From Nectonema munidae (taxonomy: Eukaryota > Nematomorpha > Nectonematoida > Nectonematidae), in contig JAUIRK010000643.1 of the NCBI GenBank assembly GCA_030549495.1, forward strand, positions 62,001 through 126,000: a DNA stretch of 64,000 nt, written 5' to 3'. The translations under genes were made by a program, and so were the position numbers. How positions within the stretch are numbered: the first letter of the stretch is position 1; each line of letters starts with the position of its first letter. Under the pieces are notes generated by a model, which was given only the letters and a program-made list of their open reading frames with translations, was not told the origin of the DNA and did not search any database. Shown piece after piece: positions 23,053-34,150 of this stretch.

Positions 23053-24537
23053 CAGTAGAGTGCAGATGTTTTCGGCCACAGCTAATATTTTTTTTATATT
23101 TTGTTCATCGAAATTTATTTATATTAAACAAAATACCATCTTAAAATAATTCTTTTTTCATTAATAAAAATTTCTGATTATTTTCTTTTTTGATTTAATC
23201 AAAATTATTATTTGTATATTTTATCTATTAAAAATTTCCATGCAAAAGTTTTCTGCCATTTGTTGACTTTTCAGGTAAAAACATTTTTTTTCAAATTTTA
23301 ATATAAAATTTTAAAATTGATTTCTTTAACGATCTTTTCTCGACGTCTTTTTTTGACTGACATGCCAAAAAGTATCTCTAGAATTGAGAAGTAAAGTTTT
23401 ACTTCTTTCAATAAACAAAAGTCAAAGAGCTATTTGAAAATGATTTAATATATCTAGAAGTAAAGTTTCTCAAATTTAATCAAAATATAAAAGTACAGGA
23501 ACTGTAGGCATAAGCCCAAAAGCGGTCGTCTTCAAAAATTACTGATAAGAGATATCAGAAAATTAGTGAGAATGTCAAAGATTAATCCTAATTTTTCTGC
23601 AAAGCAATTATTGGAAGGAAATAATTTATTAAAATATATTTCAATTGATACGAATCCTTAGAATTGGCATAATGTAATTTTTAGTGATGAAACGAAGATT
23701 GAGCTTCATTCTAATTCACAGCAATATGTTAGAAGACCTAAAGGAATGCGATTTGATAAAGGTTATACCGTAAAAACGTTCAAACACGAAAGAAAAAGTT
23801 TGATGCTTTGGGGATTTATAAAAAGTGATGGTAGAAGAAAGTTGTTAAAAATCGATGGAACACTCAATAGTATAAAATACAATGAATTAATTAAAACCAA
23901 TTTACTCCCTAATATAGATATTTATTTCAACGTGATGGCGCTCCTAGTCATAGGTCTTGTTTGACTCAGCAATTTTTAAATAAAAATTCTGCGTGTCTTC
24001 TAAAAAAAACTGACCACCTCAAAGCCCTGCTCTTAAAATAATTGAACAAATGAGGGTTGAACTAAAAAGAAAAGTTCTTCTAAGGAACACGAGAACCCTT
24101 GAAGAATTATGGGAATATTCAAAGCAGGAATGGGGATAGATTCCAGATGAATATATAAAGAATCTATATAGCTCTTTTCCAAGAAGTATTGATTCAATTA
24201 TTCGGGCTAAAGGAAAACCGACAAAGTATTGAAAAGAAGATATAAATAATATCAAAGTAAATATTTTATATAAAAAAATAAATTTTGAATTTTTTACACT
24301 TTATTTTTTAATGAAAACAAATGGCGGAAAACTTTGCACGGAATTTTTAATAAATAAAATATACAAATATTTGAATAAATTAAAAAATAAAATACTCAAA
24401 AAATTTTAATAATGAAAAAAGAATTATTTTAAGATGGTATTTATAATGACTTAATTTAATATAAATAAATTTCAATAATCAAAAGATTCGAAAGAAAAAA
24501 AATATTTGCGGTGGCCGACAACATTTGCACTCTACTG
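23053..24537 (+). mobile_element. Tc1-like DNA transposon, inactive
   Basis: The inverted ends are CAGTAGAGTGCAGATGTTTT and CAGTAGAGTGCAAATGTTGT, with TA on each side (23051-23052, 24538-24539). Inside is a Tc1 transposase: KPKSGR..KLLIRDIRKLVR, the block with FSDETKIELHSNSQQYV (first catalytic D), MLWGFIKSDG, then in another frame FQRDGAPSHRSC (second D), and IIEQMRVELKRKV (third acidic residue). The N-terminal DNA-binding part is reduced and several stops and frame changes interrupt it (roughly 23660, 23960, 24015-24030, 24140). Length is near the usual Tc1 size. Confidence 0.92.
23680..24232 (+). pseudogene. Tc1 transposase remains
   Basis: The longest open stretch, from 23746, gives RFDKGYTVKTFKHERKSLM and LKIDGTLNSIKYNELIKTN. 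The downstream PPQSPALKIIEQMR block replaces the usual SPDLNPIEN, and RSIDSIIRAKGKPTKY is the Tc1 C-terminus. The DD34E frame is broken between the second and third acidic residues. Confidence 0.85.
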
Positions 24538-24727
24538 TATAAAAACTCGTTGAAAAAGAAAGCAAACGATAAATTTTGGAAAACGAATGCACGAAGGGTT
24601 AAACTTTGATTTGATAAAGGAAAAAAAGAAAGTTTTTTGAAAACTAAATAGCCGTCATCATGACTTGAAAAATGGAATCCGGTAGGATGTCAGCTACTCA
24701 TACTAATCTAATTTGTAAATCTGCCTC

Positions 24728-24851
24728 TAACGACCAGAGTCCACTATTTTTGACTTTACAAAAATAAAAACCGTCTGCCTTTATAAATGTTTTTAATGCA
24801 AATTTGCTACTCTACATTGAATATCATCTAATTATTCTAGACCTTAAACTG
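24728..24851. mobile_element. TTAA mini-element, inverted and decayed
   Basis: Read on the minus strand it follows the 6832-type pattern: TTAACAGTTTAAGG, AGATGATATTCAATGTAG, then a ...GGCAGACGGTTTTT block. A further fragment with the same pattern lies at about 24970-25075. Both lie near the 3' side of the known WDR35 exons. Confidence 0.5.
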
Positions 24852-25150
24852 TTAAGAATAATAATTTTGAAGTCCTTTCAATTGAGATTCTGAATAAACA
24901 AGGTAGAAACTTTTCTCTTTACATAGTTCACTTTAAGCATTGGGTAAAATTAGTCTGTTAACAATTAAAATAAAAAAATGATATATATAATGTAGAGCAG
25001 AAGATTGTTACTAAAAACCATTTATAAACGAAGAATATTCGTAAAGGCCCGTAAATTCCGTGCAAAGTAGGACTTTGTTGTAAATTAACTACATTACGCT
25101 CAAAAAGTAGAGAAGCAGGAAAAAACGTGAAATTAAAAATCCTTTCTTAC

Positions 25151-25384
25151 AGGCTTAATATCATCCTTGTTGTCATTTAGCTTTATTCCAAGCGCAAAGA
25201 TGTCGGCACCCGTGATACTTTCAACGCACAAAATTTGAAGCTTTTCTTGACAACTAAACGTTTGCTTCACATCTAAACAAAGTATACTGTAATTCTTGGT
25301 TAGGCTTTCACTGAGAAAAGGGATGGAGTAAAGGAGATTGGCATCTTCTTGCAGTATTGCGATCCTCTCTTCTCCATAAGCAAT
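25151..25384 (-). CDS. WDR35: WDR35 exon (end of first WD40 propeller)
   Basis: The acceptor ATATAG precedes ATTGCT and the donor is CCT/GTAAGA; the exon is 78 codons in phase 0. It encodes [18 protein letters not shown], then [17 protein letters not shown] and [19 protein letters not shown]. This lines up with human GGLKIALAVDSFIYFANI, then YCVVFWDTKN and ISITTCGDFCILATKADEN. Identity is modest, so assignment rests on order, phase and spacing. The intron separating it from the previous exon is about 4.8 kb and holds the mariner relic and a TTAA mini-element. Confidence 0.7.
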
Positions 25385-28300
25385 CTATATTATAAGACAT
25401 TTACAAAGTTACAAAAAAAATAGAAATTGATAGCAACACTTTGCGCAAACACAAAAAAGAGAGTCTGAAGTATCAATTTTTGATCATTCATTTTTTCAAT
25501 GAAGAAACTTCTCTAATAAAGACATTAATGTTAGTCCCAAGCATGCACGTAATATAGTTTTACTGTACTTACAAAATAATTAGCCTTTTTTATAATTGAA
25601 TAAAGATTTTATCCTAACTAACTATGTTTTGTTTCTAAGAAGTTTTCAAAATTCTTTCCCTTTTTTTCGTTGGTTTTGGGCCGGGTTTTTATAAAGAGTT
25701 TGGGAAATGCAATTATGAAACCCCCTCTTATCATTTTTTTTGTGGTAAAATTGAAAATTAATAAACACGAAGGGGGGTGTTTAAGATGAGGTGGTCGATT
25801 AATAAGTCAAATAAGCTCAAACAGAAATAATTGCAAAGAATTTAAACTCTTCGTTATTAACAAGTGGTCATTAAAGCAGGTTTGACAGTAATAGCTTTAG
25901 ATTGAACGTGAACTATCGATCTCGTGGATGTAGGGAAAATATAAATATTACCAGAATTTTTGAATCAGAAGAAAACTTTTGTCTTAATTTATCTTTATAT
26001 ATCAGCCTATATAGTAGGGGCACATAAAGCGATGCTTGAGGGCAAAGGTGTGCCCTCAGCGGCATTTAAGATTTTGGCCGAAAAGCAGTTCAAACAATTT
26101 CGTAGATCAGGAATCTGAAACTTGGGACTGATTGTAAAATTTATGAGTTTTCCTTTAAAAGCAAATGTTATGCATGTCCCAAAAACTTAGTTAAATTACT
26201 ACAAACTAAAGAATGCTCTTTTGAGCTTGAAGTATTAAAAAGTAAAAATGATTTAGAAATGAAAGCACTTTTTTATTCAACTTTTATTTAAAAAAATATC
26301 CACTTCTCGAAGAATGAGCGTGCATAGCTATACTTTAAACAGACATGCATTTAGATAGTTGTTTAATAATAAAACTAAGTAATTACAAAGCTAATTTTGA
26401 AATTTTAACTACTAATTAGCAAAATAAATGTTAAAAATATTCCAATTTTGTTTTTCATAAATCCTTATTTGAGCATTTATAAATATTTGTGCGATTTAAT
26501 ATTTTTTTACAAAAATTTTGCTCTCGTTTTAGTGAAGTGTGGGCACAGCTGATATATAATTTGGAGCTTCGAAGGAATTTTTAAGTTTTCTAAAGTGTCT
26601 GTGAAAGGCAAAGGTATTTCAAATCATGCTGAAACACATTCCATAGCATTATTACTTTAATCAGCGCATTGAATAATAATAATAATGTGAATGGTGATAT
26701 ATCTTAGAAATATCAAAATGGACAAGTAAAAAATACACATTTATTGAACTTTTCTCCCCACCAAACATTATATAATAAAAATTATCATAATAAAAATTAA
26801 TAACATGACGCTTTGTATTAATATTTATATTTTTTGAGAGAGATCAGGGGCTTTCATTCGATACTTAACACCCGTGTCATAACTCATAAGAAAGGAAAAT
26901 CGTCTGCTGTTAATATATAAAATTCATTAGTCTTCAAGATTATGGTCATCAAAAATCCAAACCTCAAGGTCCAAGAAAAAAAAATTCAAAAAGGCAAGAA
27001 TAACTGATGATATGAATATAATTTGTTTAAAAGAGTTTATCCTAATTTTTAATAAGGGATATGGGTTATTTATAAGTTGGGAAAATCAAAATACTTACTT
27101 TATAATCACGACAGATGTTGAATATGAATAAATTTGAATTGAAAGAAATTCCCAAATTGACGTCATTATAGCGCAGTGACAAACTCGAAATTTCGTTTCC
27201 AAAAAGTAAAAACGTTGTCAACGCCTAAAAAAGATATATATATATACTATATAGGTGGAGCGACGTATTTAAAAAATAAAAAAACTCGAAAAAACTTAAT
27301 GAAAGTTTTTTCAAATTATGGTACTAAATTTATTCCGAAAAAATATTCGATGAATGATATTTTTAGGATAGAATTTTCCTGAACTTCGGTGGGTGTAAAA
27401 TTCCATGGGTAAAACTTTGGTGGGTGCAAACTTTTAATGGGTGAAATCTTTGTTGGTTAAATTTTCTGTAATTTTCATTGGTGGAATTTTCTTGGCTGGA
27501 ATTTTTGGTACACGAAGTATTCAATCATTGTATTCATTTTTGAGATTTTATATAGAAATTTGTTTTAAGCAGACACTTTTTTAGGAAAATTATTTTTTTT
27601 GAAATTTTTATTCATAAAAAATCAAAATAATATGTAAAGATTTATTTATTATTTTTATTTATATATTATAATAGATATTATAATATTATATAGATTTTTT
27701 ACTTATTTTTTTTTCCGGCAAAGATTAATAACTTTATTTTAAAGAAATTTTTCAGCAAGGATTGAGAAAAACTGAAAATGTTTCTTTTATTTAAAAAAAA
27801 TAAAAATTAAAAATTTTAGCTTTATCATTCGTTATAAAAAAAACAACATATAACAAAAGAAAGAAAGGTTTGTTTTTTATTTGAAAAAAATCGGGTATTA
27901 TTGAAATATTCAAAAAACAGCATGCGTTTTCTGCATTGCGTAAAGTTGATATCCCCGTCGTCAACTTGAATCCTTTCATAAATTTACTTCTATTCGTTCA
28001 TTTTCAAAAATAATAATATCTAGAAAATGTTTGACCATTTTGACTTAAAGATAAATTATATATTAAATATGAAATAACAACTTTTTTGGAAATATCTACG
28101 ATAACAAAACCTCTCTAATTTAAAAAAAACATGATCATAAGAAAATTTGTAAAAGAGGTTTAGAGTCATCTTATCACAAAATTATGATTCTCGACTTAAT
28201 CAACGTAAAGCATTCTCTTATGATTATGACATTGTATAATTAAACTTATATTCTCTCCTAGAATGGTAGTCAGCACAGAATAGGCAATATTTTTCAACAC

Positions 28301-31300
28301 ACATCAATGATTTATCATGCGACACTCCTATAGATGTAGGATAATAGAAGAGTGAACAAAGGCAGTCCCAAAAATAATGTATGTGCTCTTTAAATTTAAT
28401 GGTTTACACAGTATGTTTTTTTCTATTTTAGATTTGCCGTGATTAATAATGAATGACACCCATCTGATATTACAGCACAAAAAATTATGTTAAAAACATT
28501 CTGGAAATATAAGAATAAAGCTGGCATACAAAAAGCTAAGTTTGAGGAGCATGGAATAATCCAACGGATGAGGAAGAGCCATTCTATACAACACAAATCA
28601 TTAACAAGCCCAACAAGAGAGTAAGAAGTTATTGATAATGTTGTTATTTCTCCCAGTTCGTCAAATTTCACGTGAAACAGCGCATTTTGAAGCGTGTGCA
28701 ATAAAAAAGTTTTATTCGAGATCGAATTCTGTAACCGGTACCTGGATACATGTGCAGATCATAACGAATATCCACTTATAATCATCTAGAGTAGTGGAGC
28801 AACACTTAAGCTGAAAGGCTCTATAAATCGGCATAATTGAAGTAAGTGGGAACTAGAAACTTCTCATGTTACAGTGGAATGTCACTTAAATTTGCCTGGA
28901 ATCACTGTATGGTGTAGACTAACCAGAGGCCTGGTTTGAACAATCTTTTTGAAAACACAGTGATTGTAGTACACTATCTGAACATGATACAGGAATTTGT
29001 TATGCCATGCCTCAATAAGAATTTGGAGATGGTGAGTTCTGCTTTCAACAAAATGGTGCACCTCTCTACTTTCATCTTGATGTGAGAGCTTATCTAGAGA
29101 TTGGAAGAGAGAAAGTTGAATACACACCTAGCTCTCGTGATTTGACACCCTTGAATGTCTTTTTATGACGGTAGACAAGGTTTTTAGCAGTAAACATGAA
29201 ATAATTGTTGAAATAAGAGGAGTAATTGAAGAAAAATGTGCTTAAATACCATATTAAATGTTACTGAAAATATTGTAGGTCCATTTCTTTACTATATGAA
29301 AAGTGTATTGAAAAGAACGGAACTAGTTTTAGAACTTGACGTGAATAAATAATTTTATGAATATTCTGAAATTGTTCCATGTAGCCTTTATCTTATTAAA
29401 GGTTAATTTTCTATGTTTTTGTGAACTTTTCAATCAGAATCTAATATCATAAAAGTATTCTTTCCCTCTATCAACTTTGCTAACAAGTTAAAATAAATCA
29501 ATTTAACGAGTTATAACGATTCAAAGAGTGCATACATTATTTACGGACACTCTGTATACTATGCCCCATATGGAATGACCATGTCGTGGTATTCTCTCTA
29601 TAATCAGATTTTGTTGATACCAGCGCTATTTTCAGTGTCATACATTATGTTGTTCGTGATACTCATGGTGGTGGTGCATAGTAAGATATAAAATGCTAAT
29701 TTCTTCAACCCTCTGAGGACCTTAATTTTGAAGACTAATCGTCTGCTCTCTCTTTCAAAGAAATTTTATATATTTAAAGCAAGTGATTTTCACTTCTTGC
29801 GACATTGGTGTCACAGTGGACTTCAAAGAGTTTAAAGGTAGAAATATAAGCAAAAATAGACCATGTTGTAATCATACGAATGTTTGAATACCATGAGGTC
29901 CAGAATCACAATGTTGGGACAAGTTGGTATGATTGTGATCAGCGAGAGTTTTCATATTCTTTCATTTAATGGATTGGTATACCATAGCTAACAGGCTTTT
30001 TAGCTCTCCATTAAATTATTTTCTCTCATGTTTGTTCCAATCTATTTTCTTTGTTTGTTTTGAAATTTAATATAGTAAAAAATAAACTTCTTCTTCTTCT
30101 TTTAAATCCCGCCTGAGATATCTATGCTTGAAATCTAGCGAAAAATTCTATTGACAATTACTCAATTACTTCATTATAGCTAGGATGGTTAGAAAGTGAT
30201 TTAATCCTTACATTTCCTTCCATATCGAATAAACGCAAAATGTCTGTGAGCTTGTCATCACTTGCTTCACTTTCCTTGAAGTAGTCTTGGCCAGCGATAA
30301 CGATAAAGTCTTTGCCATTGCTCACTTTGCAGCAAGAGATCCTGGACATGGCGTAGAAGGTGGAAGGCAAAGCTTTATTCTTGTCTGATGCTTCGCCTTC
30401 GTTGATGTTCGTTAAAAATTTGCAGTAGCCATTTTGGAAAGCGCAGAAAATGATTTGCTCTGAATTGAGAGTTTGCCACGTGAGGAAAACGCATAGTGAC
30501 TTCAAAACTTTATCGTCTTCAAGGGTTATTTTCTAAATTCAATTACATTCAAGATTAGAGATATGAATTTTTTAAAAATAGGGCTTTTTAGGAACACTGT
30601 CTGGTATAGGATCCCTGAAAACTGAGATCCCATATTGTTCAAAAGATGTGACAAAAACTTGGATAAAAATAGAACGAATAAAGTCTGTTTAATTATATTT
30701 AAATAGCAGGTAATTAATAATTAATTAAATATTATCTTTATCGAAACAAAAAGGCTATATGGAGTTTCTTCTAGTCGCAACGAAATGATGAGTGCATTGA
30801 GGGATTAATAAAAAAAATTCCCATCTCAATCCTTTGCAACAAGAAGAAAATCCATATAAATTTCATTTTGTGATAATCGTGATAGAGTGTTCTATCGAAA
30901 TTATTTAACAAATAATTAATTGCCTGCTCGCTCTTAAATAAACTTGATATGATTTTATTTTACCTTCTATCATGAACACAATTGAACAAGTTTTTTTAAA
31001 AGAACATTTTATTGAAACAAATATTCTGTCAAAGTAACTAACTAAATTACTAATTAACTAACAGACTAACTATATGATATATAAAATTTAATATGATATA
31101 ACATGAAATCATTATTCTTCAAAGGAACAAGACTGCAAACTCTGTTCTTAGAAAGCTTAAAAAAAATTTTTTTAATGTATGAAAAAAAGCAGTGTGTTAC
31201 TTGCAATGCATTCTTTTGATGCTCCAAAAGGAAGAATTCACATGAAGTGGAAGCGATGATGGCTTTGTCGCTATTTGGAGACCAGGCCATGTTCGCTAGT

Positions 31301-34150
31301 TTAACGTCTTTCACTTCTTTCGACCAAAGACGAGTGCCGTTATCCGATCCAACGATGAATATTCCTGAACGATAAACTCATTTCTATACATAAACTACAC
31401 ATAACTATTTTAGCTTCAATTTCTAAGTTATAAGTAGGTCGTCAAAATCAGAGTTCGAAGAGCGGTCGGGTGGCATAAATTTATTTTAACACGTTTAAGA
31501 CCAAGCAAAGCAGACGATATCTAAAAAAACGCAGACGATTTATATTCAAAGTCATTGAAAAAAGCAGACGAAGATGAAATTACTTATGTTCCAAAATAGG
31601 AACATTGGTCGTAAATGGGTTAACGCAAGTCCAAATTTTAGTCCAGCACAAAACTACTAAGAGAAGGAGTGTTTAATCATTTACATTGCATTTGAATAAT
31701 ATTAAGAATGATAATAAATCATCATCATCATCATCATCATCCATTTTGTCTTCTAGGCCTGGTTATTGTTCCCAAAGAGTCGGGGTAAACGAGAAGAATG
31801 ATAATTAATCATATTTTTTAATAATTACTAGCTTTTAGCATATATTATAATAATAATATAATTTATATTTATGTGGATTTTTGAACAAAAGAATTTGCAA
31901 ACGTGTCAAATTACATATACAACACATTTATATATATATTACATTCTTTTATACTTTTAATATTATAATTGGCTCCGTGTTTGATTTTGGTATAAATTAA
32001 TCCAGAGACATGTGTATACGCATTTTGTTTTTAATACGCTGGTTACAATTAGATATGACTTCTATTTAACATCTTAATTAATGGAAGGTAAAAGTAAATA
32101 TGACGCAAAATAAACGAAAATGAATAGATATGCAAAGTTAAGTTTAGATTTTGAAATTTAAAATCTAACGACTTCCAAAAAGAATTCCAACAGGCATTCT
32201 TAAAAATAGGGAAAGTAACAAGCCAAACTTTAGGTATTTTATTTAACTGTATCATGAGAGAATAAGATTAACAATTGTATATCTGCATCCTATGAATATA
32301 TTGATAGAAAAATTAAGTAAAAAGCAATATCTAATGATTGTTGGCAATTGCATTCAGACTACTGCAGCGAATATAAAAGGAATTGTGATTAAAAGAAACA
32401 ATAAAGTGGATGTGCTCAAGTATTTAGAAATGTGGGCAATTTAGTCGATATATTTTAATTCCTATGAGGAAGGGAAAAAGTAAAGGACGCCAGTTGTGAG
32501 ATGGAGCGAGGGCTTGGCAAAAAGGGTGAAAGAAAAAGACACTGAAGACAGATGCAAATGAAAACAAAAAATGATGGCAAATGACACCCTACTTGTGGAT
32601 AAGGTGTAGGCGAGGAGGAGATGGGAGACGAGTTAAAAAATCATTTGCTTTAAATATACAAAATTCCATTGAAAAAGAAAGAAGGCGATTGGTCTTGGAA
32701 ATTAAAGAATTAAATAAGTTTTTATTAATTAGTTTTATTTTTTTAATCTGGGCTAACATCAAAAGATGGGAAGTAAATGCTTCTCATTAGATCTTCTTTT
32801 TATTTTCTTAATATTTTTGATGAGTAAAGTCTTTTTGATCCTTGATTATTTTAATCTTTGATTCGGTTTATACCAAGAAACTTTTTTCCTTATAAGCCAT
32901 AGTTTTCACAATGTTATAAACATCTTAATTTTTCTTATACGAACATAAAAAAAATATTTGGGTCCATTTTTTGACCAAAAGCAAAAATTATTTCTTCACT
33001 TTTACAATTAAAAATCCTTGATTCAAAAGAAAAAAATCCTCCAAAAAAGTCATTTTAAAAAATTTCAAATTTAATACAGGGTCAATGACACGAAACCTAG
33101 AAAATGACACTAAAACAAAAACTACAAATTTATTTCAAAAAATCGAAGTCGGAATCGTGTTTGTAGATTCCAAATCGAACAAAGTTCTAAAATTCCTTCG
33201 CTTCGGACTCCGAAACCTTGGTTTTGAATGAGCGAAAACTACTTGGAGCGAAAATAAGGATATGAAAGTTGTATTACCGTCTTGATAGGCAATTCCGATC
33301 TTGCTGCCATCGAAATTCCATTGGAGCTGAACAACAATGGATTTGTTTCGATTATTCATCATGTCTTTTTGCCAAGAGAGTTGGCCATCACTCTCTTTGA
33401 ATTTGTTGTCGTCATTGCTCACGCGCTGAGTTGATGTGGCAACAACGACCCACACAATGATTAAGCCGTTTGAGTCACACGTGGTCAGTTTGTTACTGAT
33501 CTCATTCCAAACACAATGGCGCAGGATGCCATTATGCCCAGTCAACTTCTGAGTGAAATCCAACTGAGAACCTATATCTTAGAAAACGAGTGATATAGAG
33601 TTCTACAAACACTATAGAATATGCAGACTCTAGAACAGTAGTTCCCCACAAATGACAATGTTAAAATTCTGGGAGAAAAATTGGATTGGATCATTGGTAT
33701 TAAATAGGAGTTGAGTTATAAGAGAATTAAAATATTTAAGCGCATCATCATAAAAAAACAAAATACTTGGGTATACGCTATAAACAGTGGGCCACCATTG
33801 ACTCAGACTATAAAAGAAGTTCGACATAAAAATTTTGGGTTTACACATCGAAATTTGGCACAATAAAGATATGAAATAATGGGGATAATTTCAAAAAGTT
33901 TGACTTCTGCAAATATTCTACAAGCGTCAAGTAGATTCAAACAAAAATAGCAGTTCACCATAATCACAAAAACATTGGTCTATGAATAATCAGTTGGAAA
34001 ACATTGAAATTATAGGGATAAAGAATGCTTACCAGTATCAGGAGACAACTTTAGAATGGTTAGAAAAGAGCTTTCACCGCCTATCGCTATGAAATCATTC
34101 GTCACATTCCAGGATATCACGGTAACTACGATGCTCTTGGGAATCGTAAT
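25151..34150 (-). CDS. WDR35: WDR35 / IFT121, intraflagellar transport WD40 protein (partial, five exons)
   Basis: WDR35 is an IFT-A subunit needed for retrograde transport in cilia; its N-terminal half is WD40 repeats and its C-terminal half TPR-like. Five minus-strand exons join in frame: 34033-34150, 33278-33571, 31201-31364, 30170-30532 and 25151-25384, 391 codons in all. Sequence seen: [15 protein letters not shown], then [45 protein letters not shown] and GEERIAIL. These follow the order of human WDR35 (KISIPNN...VSWN, LEGHSG, LTTSDENGLIIVW, NNRNKS, VYEDG..IVGSVDGNRIW), as remembered. All four junctions have GT/AG sites and matching phase. The first exon (M plus a few residues) and everything after about residue 400 were not found. 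The introns are large and packed with transposons. TULP4 shares this WD40 layout but matches less well at NNRNKS and GLIIVW. Confidence 0.9.
25765..25888. mobile_element. pogo-type MITE right end
   Basis: GAGGTGGTCGATTAATAAG, AAGTGGTCATTAAAGCAGG and TTTGACAG match the MITE at 37897-38069. The left end is not clear. Confidence 0.5.
25900..27375. other. Non-coding stretch downstream of WDR35 intron DNA
   Basis: Nothing firmly recognised. A decayed TTAA mini-element fragment (AATCGTCTGCTGTTAATAT) lies near 26899. Confidence 0.4.
27380..27515. repeat. Degenerate 15-17 bp minisatellite (GGTGGGTG type)
   Basis: About seven imperfect units: GGTGGGTGTAAAATTCC, ATGGGTAAAACTTT, GGTGGGTGCAAACTTTT, AATGGGTGAAATCTTT and later TTGGTGGAATTTTC. 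It is the only markedly G-rich stretch in this AT-rich area. Confidence 0.6.
28358..29554 (+). mobile_element. Tc1/mariner-superfamily relic (DUF4817-type transposase)
   Basis: Inverted ends share AAATAATGTATG and CTCTTT (left 28364-28391, right 29523-29554). Between them are fragments of a mariner-like transposase in several frames: [20 protein letters not shown] (HTH linker), [39 protein letters not shown] (second acidic residue region) and [17 protein letters not shown] (normally RSPDLTPLDFFLW). Many stops and frame changes; long dead. It sits in the WDR35 intron between the exons at 30.2 and 25.4 kb. Confidence 0.85.
29709..29831. mobile_element. TTAA mini-element, diverged subfamily
   Basis: CCCTCTGAGGACCTTAATT at the left; GTCACAGTGGACTTCAAAG at the right, with TTAA at 29832-29835. 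ATCGTCTGCTCTCTCTTTC carries the family motif on the opposite strand. Sister to copies at 38281 and 21985. Confidence 0.65.
29995..30100 (+). repeat. Possible LINE 3' tail fragment with (TTC)n
   Basis: AATAAACTTCTTCTTCTTC resembles the 3' end of the LINE at 56.5-60.8 kb (AATAAATTCTTCTTCTTC). Upstream similarity is too weak to be sure. Confidence 0.3.
30170..30532 (-). CDS. WDR35: WDR35 exon (WD40, [11 protein letters not shown] block)
   Basis: The acceptor AATTTAG precedes AAAATAACC. It encodes [37 protein letters not shown] and [16 protein letters not shown], aligning with human WDR35 (AVCFDNGRCQIM, IQWNHMGSVLAVAGS, IVQFYTPFGEHLGTL). Two donors are possible: GAA/GTAATT, ending at 30170, or AAT/GTAAGG, ending at 30212. 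Both leave phase 0. The longer form gives a gap-free alignment to the next exon, so it is preferred. Confidence 0.82.
31201..31364 (-). CDS. WDR35: WDR35 exon (WD40, GSDNGTRLW block)
   Basis: The acceptor GTTCAG precedes GAATATTC and the donor is TTGCAA/GTAACA. It encodes [16 protein letters not shown] followed by [19 protein letters not shown], parallel to human IVGSVDGNRIWGKD and VTWSADSKVLLFG. It completes a split Gly codon from the preceding exon and ends in phase 0. Confidence 0.88.
31490..31619. mobile_element. TTAA mini-element inside a WDR35 intron
   Basis: It starts CACGTTTAAGACCAAGC and, inverted, ends CCCATTTACGACCAATG; TTAA at 31486-31489 and 31620-31623. Nearly identical to 6511-6642, so recent. 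It sits about 130 bp from the exon at 31201-31364. Confidence 0.85.
31717..31743. repeat. (ATC)n microsatellite
   Basis: About eight ATC units in a WDR35 intron. Confidence 0.9.
31745..33270. other. WDR35 intron, AT-rich
   Basis: No further exon or recognisable element end was seen between the (ATC)n tract and the exon at 33278. Confidence 0.5.
33278..33571 (-). CDS. WDR35: WDR35 exon (WD40, [13 protein letters not shown] block)
   Basis: The acceptor GATATAG precedes GTTCTCAG and the donor is GACG/GTAATA. The peptide contains [37 protein letters not shown] and [15 protein letters not shown], the most WDR35-diagnostic part of the gene. Compared with the human protein as remembered, about 20 extra residues rich in S, D, N and K lie between LIIVW and MMNNRNKS. 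Hydrophilic composition suggests a surface loop. Confidence 0.9.
34033..34150 (-). CDS. WDR35: WDR35 exon (N-terminal, first WD40 strand set)
   Basis: The acceptor TTTTTTAG precedes ATTACG and the donor is CTG/GTAAGC. The exon encodes [15 protein letters not shown] followed by [17 protein letters not shown], matching the WDR35 start (KISIPNN, CVSWN, GFIACGGEDGLLKVLKL). It ends one base into a codon, which the next exon completes as Gly. The initiator exon should lie at higher coordinates and was not identified. Confidence 0.85.

Larger units (their letters stand above)
22991..24598. mobile_element. TTAA mini-element split by a Tc1 element
   Basis: The left part starts CCCTTTCATGCAGAATGGG with TTAA at 22987-22990. 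The right part ends GAATGCACGAAGGG with TTAA at 24599-24602. Removing the Tc1 element and one TA leaves about 121 bp, the normal size for the family. Confidence 0.8.

Noticed and set aside
27176-27382. 68-aa plus-strand frame next to the G-rich repeat
   Set aside because: Lysine/isoleucine-rich peptide of the kind AT-rich DNA gives by chance; no domain recognised.
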